Of a DNA stretch of 64,000 bases, positions 60,601 to 64,000 are shown in pieces; positions within the stretch are counted from its first letter, which is position 1, and every line of letters begins with the position of its first letter. The notes under the pieces are model-generated. The model was not told the origin of the DNA and made no database searches. It saw only the letters and a list, made by a program, of their open reading frames with translations. The translations under genes and the position numbers were made by a program. The stretch covers positions 10,604,501-10,668,500 of the forward strand of contig OU015660.1 in the NCBI GenBank assembly GCA_907165275.2, read 5' to 3'. The DNA comes from Zygaena filipendulae. Lineage: Eukaryota; Arthropoda; Insecta; Lepidoptera; Zygaenidae.

Positions 60601-61811
60601 CATGTTTAATTTTCATACAAATTGCCTTCATTATTTGCTTGCATTACGGCTGATTTTGCCTCATTATTTTAAACACAGACGTTAAAGAAATCCACATGAT
60701 GCAGTTTTTAAAGTTGCCTAATTATAAAATTAGATAATATATAGAAGCTTCGTGCCTTAATTATTATTTAAAGTAGCATTAAACTGTTTAAAGAAGTTTA
60801 TTTCAGACTTGAACGGATAACTTCGAGGGACAAATTAAATAATGAAAGGAAACTTAACTTCCCTAATTATGGGTTCAAAATGTTTTATATGAAAACTTTC
60901 TGTATGTCAAATCTCAAATACCTACCTTGATCCTGTGACGAGATAATCTATACATCTATTATACATATCATATAAATAAAATTGAAGAGTCTGTTTGTAA
61001 TTCAAAATTAACAGCTTTTCACTAAATGCATATGAAACTGTATAATATGGTACTTACATAAAAAAACAATTTTTAAGTTTTTGTCTCTCTGTCTCTGTCT
61101 GTTTGTTCCGGCTAATCTCTGAAACAGTTGGAATGATTTTAACGGGACTTTCACTGGCAGATAGCTGATGTCATAAGGAGTAACTTAGGCTACTTTTACT
61201 TTAGAACAAAATATTTCCTGCGGGAGTACCGAAACTCACGGGTAGTTTCTACATACCTATGATATTATTCGATGCTTTTGATTCTTTCAGAGCAGAATAT
61301 TTGCTGGAATCTCGACACTATTTGTCTATGTACCTATGTCGGTTTGTTTGTACAGGCAAACTAGTGGATGGATTTGAATGAAACTTTTAGCAACTAGGTA
61401 GCTAATGTTGTGACTGAAATATAGAAATATCGATTATTTTTGTTATTATTAACAACTTTTTTGTGGAAACCCAACGTATTTACTACTAAATATAAACAGG
61501 GTGAATGTATCGGAAATAATTACAGCCAATTTACATGTATAATGGAGACTACAAATCATTAGGTAGGTATTTTGGCACTAATATAGAGTCGGACAGCCTA
61601 CGTCATAGAATAGATAAATAATAAGTTTACTTTACGCACCTGTAGGTACCTTTAGTTTACCGACGTACATACATAATGGAGTTTTAATAAATTGTATTTT
61701 TTCTTACTAGTCGTTGCCAGCGGCTCTGCCCGCGCGTTTGGGAGTGCTTGCCACCATTGCTCCCGCGAAACAATGTAAATAAAACTCACACACTCGGAGA
61801 TTGTATAGAAA

Positions 61812-62038
61812 TATCCTCCTAACTAATATTATAAACGCGAAAGTTTGTAAGAATGTATGGATGGATGGATGGATGTTTGTTACTCTTTCACGCAAAAACT
61901 ACTGGATGGATTTAAATTAAACTTTACAATACCTAATATATAGCTTATACATCAGATTAACACATAGGGTACTTTTTATCCCGGAATTCCCGCGGGAACT
62001 CTGAAATTAACGCGGGTGAAACCGCGGGGCACAACTAG
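61812..62038 (+). mobile_element. Helitron-like copy with (GGAT)n stretch
   Basis: TCCTAACTAATATTATAAAC start, (GGAT)4 microsatellite near 61857-61873, hairpin CGCGGGTGAAACCGCGG and CACAACTAG end. Confidence 0.65.
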
Positions 62039-62174
62039 TATTCTATTCATATGTTATTTCTTTTGCAGCCTTTTTACTCGTGATCCTTTTTCACCGACTT
62101 CAAAAAAGAAATATTTAAACGGTGAAAAATTAAGGCTGTGTTTAGATAAAAAGCACCCTAAATTTTGAAGTTTT

Positions 62175-62318
62175 ATGCCCGCTCCACACTCACGCGAGAA
62201 TCTTGCAAGAACGCGAGAAAACCATGAGAACGTGAATGTGGAGCCGATGTTCTCCGCCGTTCTTGTGGTTTTCTCGAGTTCTCACAAGATTCTCGCGTGA
62301 ATGTGGAGCGGGCTTTAA
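62175..62318. mobile_element. Palindromic MITE, copy 2
   Basis: Arms GCCCGCTCCACACTCACGCG and CGCGTGAATGTGGAGCGGGC. A clearer palindrome than copy 1. Confidence 0.7.
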
Positions 62319-62356
62319 GTACCTAACTATAGGATATTACAATACCTACCCGAAGT

Positions 62357-62622
62357 GACGACCCGATTGGCGCAGAGGTCACCATGCCTACCCGCTAATC
62401 AAGGGGTTCTGGGTTCGATTCCCGGTGGTGGTGGACTTTGTGTGATGAACACAGGGTTCCATTTTTCTGTCTGGGTGTGTTTATATATCTATAGTATATT
62501 ATATAAGTAATTCTATGTAGTATATACCACGTTTGCTTGGTTTCCACGACACAAGCTAATAATAGCTTACTGTGGGATCAAGTAGATCTGTGTCTTGTGA
62601 TGTGGATTATTATTATTATTAT
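62357..62622 (+). mobile_element. tRNA-derived SINE, plus-strand copy
   Basis: Head CGACCCGATTGGCGCAGAGG, B box GGGTTCGATTCCCGG, body with CTGTCTGGGTGTGTTTATAT, tail (ATT)n. About 265 bp. The head folds like a tRNA but lacks a full acceptor end, so it is a SINE, not a tRNA gene. Confidence 0.8.
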
Positions 62623-63659
62623 ACTTAAAAATAACATAGTAACTTAAACTAAAAGAATGGAATTAGGTACTAGTCCAAAAATACTAAATTGTTACATTAT
62701 TAAAACCTTGATGATAACTAAAATAAATAATATAATTGACTTATTTAATTTTTAAAATACTTTCAAATGAGACCCATTTGTAAAGTCAATACGCAAGTCC
62801 TGTTATGAATTGGTTTGAAAACAGTTTGAAAACTGAATGTTACGTTCTATTCATGAAATCGTTGATGCCGTCTCACTTATTTTTGAATTAAAATCAACTT
62901 TTCATTTTAGTTAATATAATTGTTAACTTCAATATTATCTACTTATTTCTTACCCTCCAATCAGAGCCTTTCGCCTTGTAGTTGTATCCTATTCTCTCTG
63001 CATGTGAACAATTGATTCAGTAACAAGGTTTGCAAACGATAATGATAGTAGAGTGCTCCGATAGTGGATACGACAGGTACTTTCAATGCCACTTTTAAAT
63101 TGAAAGTAAAATAAATTTCATTATAAGTTACGCTTTATTTCTATACTTAATTCGTTTATTTTACAAGAGTACCTAATAGGTACTAGATATTTGGAAACAG
63201 TGATATGACGGTGCCTTCTACAGTGGTTCTGAATTGAAATTCCTCGTTCGTAGGTAATATATTCTATGAAAAATACCTAAATACCTAAAAATACCTAATA
63301 TGAATGAAAACAAAATTTACTACATACGTTATATTGATGTAAAGAAAGACGGCATAGCATACAATAGTGACCTACACAGTCGTAAACCTTGCAGGAACTC
63401 CACTCAGACCAAGTTTAATCGCAATTAATTTTTAATACGAAAGTTGGTTCTCTTTACAATAGCTTTTTGGAAGTTACCTTTTGTGTTTTTTTTTCCTTAT
63501 TCTTCAACAAAAATTTGAGCGTAGGAGTTTCAGAGGTAACTTCTTATTTCCAAGAGTTTCATTAACAAAACAAGTTCAAAGATTTAATCTTTTAGTAGGT
63601 ACTCAAACTGTAGTGCGTTTAAAACCGCTGAAGTTTTTCACGTTATTGTGATAATATGA

Positions 63660-63935
63660 GTTTTACAAAAGAGGAAGTTTTATTTTTACTGTTCCTATTT
63701 TAAAACTTCAATAACATTTCAAAAACCGAATTGCTGTTAATCATATTTTTATGCGTGGTCTACGCCACAGAGCAAATAATTAATTTAAAAAACAGAGGTC
63801 ATGTAGGCGGGGCAGGCGCGCTACGTTGCAAAGAAAGTTAGAGCAAATGCTCTAACTTGCTCAAAAGTCAAAACTTCTTTTGCCGCCATCTCAAGTATAT
63901 TTACCACAATTATTATTTACATAATTGGTTGTCGG
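63660..63935 (-). repeat. Dispersed repeat, copy 2 (inverted to 39600-39960)
   Basis: Contains GCGGGGCAGGCGCGCTAC and GAGCAAATGCTCTAACTTG, matching the earlier copy in reverse. The remaining DNA of 59998-64000 shows no gene. Confidence 0.5.
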
Positions 63936-64000
63936 GAAGAGACCGCAACTATGCGATAAGGCCGCCATTTGCTTTCTCCTTTTTCTTTAGGTACTGTAAT

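Overview
This window looks like a stretch of a lepidopteran (moth or butterfly) nuclear genome. The DNA is AT-rich and gene-poor. Its genes are split by short and long introns with GT-AG borders. Intergenic and intronic DNA is packed with short non-autonomous Helitron-like copies of the kind common in Lepidoptera (ends near TC and CTAG, with a GC-rich hairpin close to the CTAG end), plus palindromic MITEs, a tRNA-derived SINE and 5'-truncated LINE tails. I cannot name the species. All coordinates were worked out by eye.

Two genes are certain, both on the minus strand. The first (1487..4020) encodes a mitochondrial valacyclovir-hydrolase/BPHL-type alpha/beta hydrolase. Four exons are present, including a first exon with a presequence-like N terminus. 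The last exon, with the catalytic His, lies beyond the left edge. The second (8207..17636) is a complete ten-exon gene for the chaperonin subunit TCP-1 alpha (CCT1), 555 residues. Its introns carry many mobile-element fragments, including a solo LTR.

Right of 17.6 kb there is no gene I can name. Several plus-strand pieces look like exons: a possible first coding exon with a perfect donor in a GC-rich block (20244..20275), a signal-peptide exon (31648..31735), a phase-compatible follow-on exon (33301..33465), and a GC-rich exon encoding a membrane helix and a stop (59785..59997). They may be parts of one or two long-intron genes for small secreted or membrane proteins. Everything else from 20 to 64 kb is repeats: a mariner relic with an internal deletion, LINE 3' ends, SINEs, snap-back elements, a 16-bp tandem array, a (TA)n/(CATA)n microsatellite, and a ~650-bp family present here twice in inverted orientation.

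The most unusual observation is a family of very small palindromic insertions. Three 30-33 bp hairpins share identical 12-bp arms (CTCAGACGAAAT...ATTTCGTCTGAG). Each is flanked by its own perfect 8-bp direct repeat (ACTGTACA, TTTATGAC, ATCGTAGC). At a fourth site a single 12-bp arm is flanked by a perfect 8-bp repeat (CCGCAGCC). They behave like mobile elements reduced to little more than their termini. One copy lies about 20 nt inside the first intron of the BPHL-like gene.
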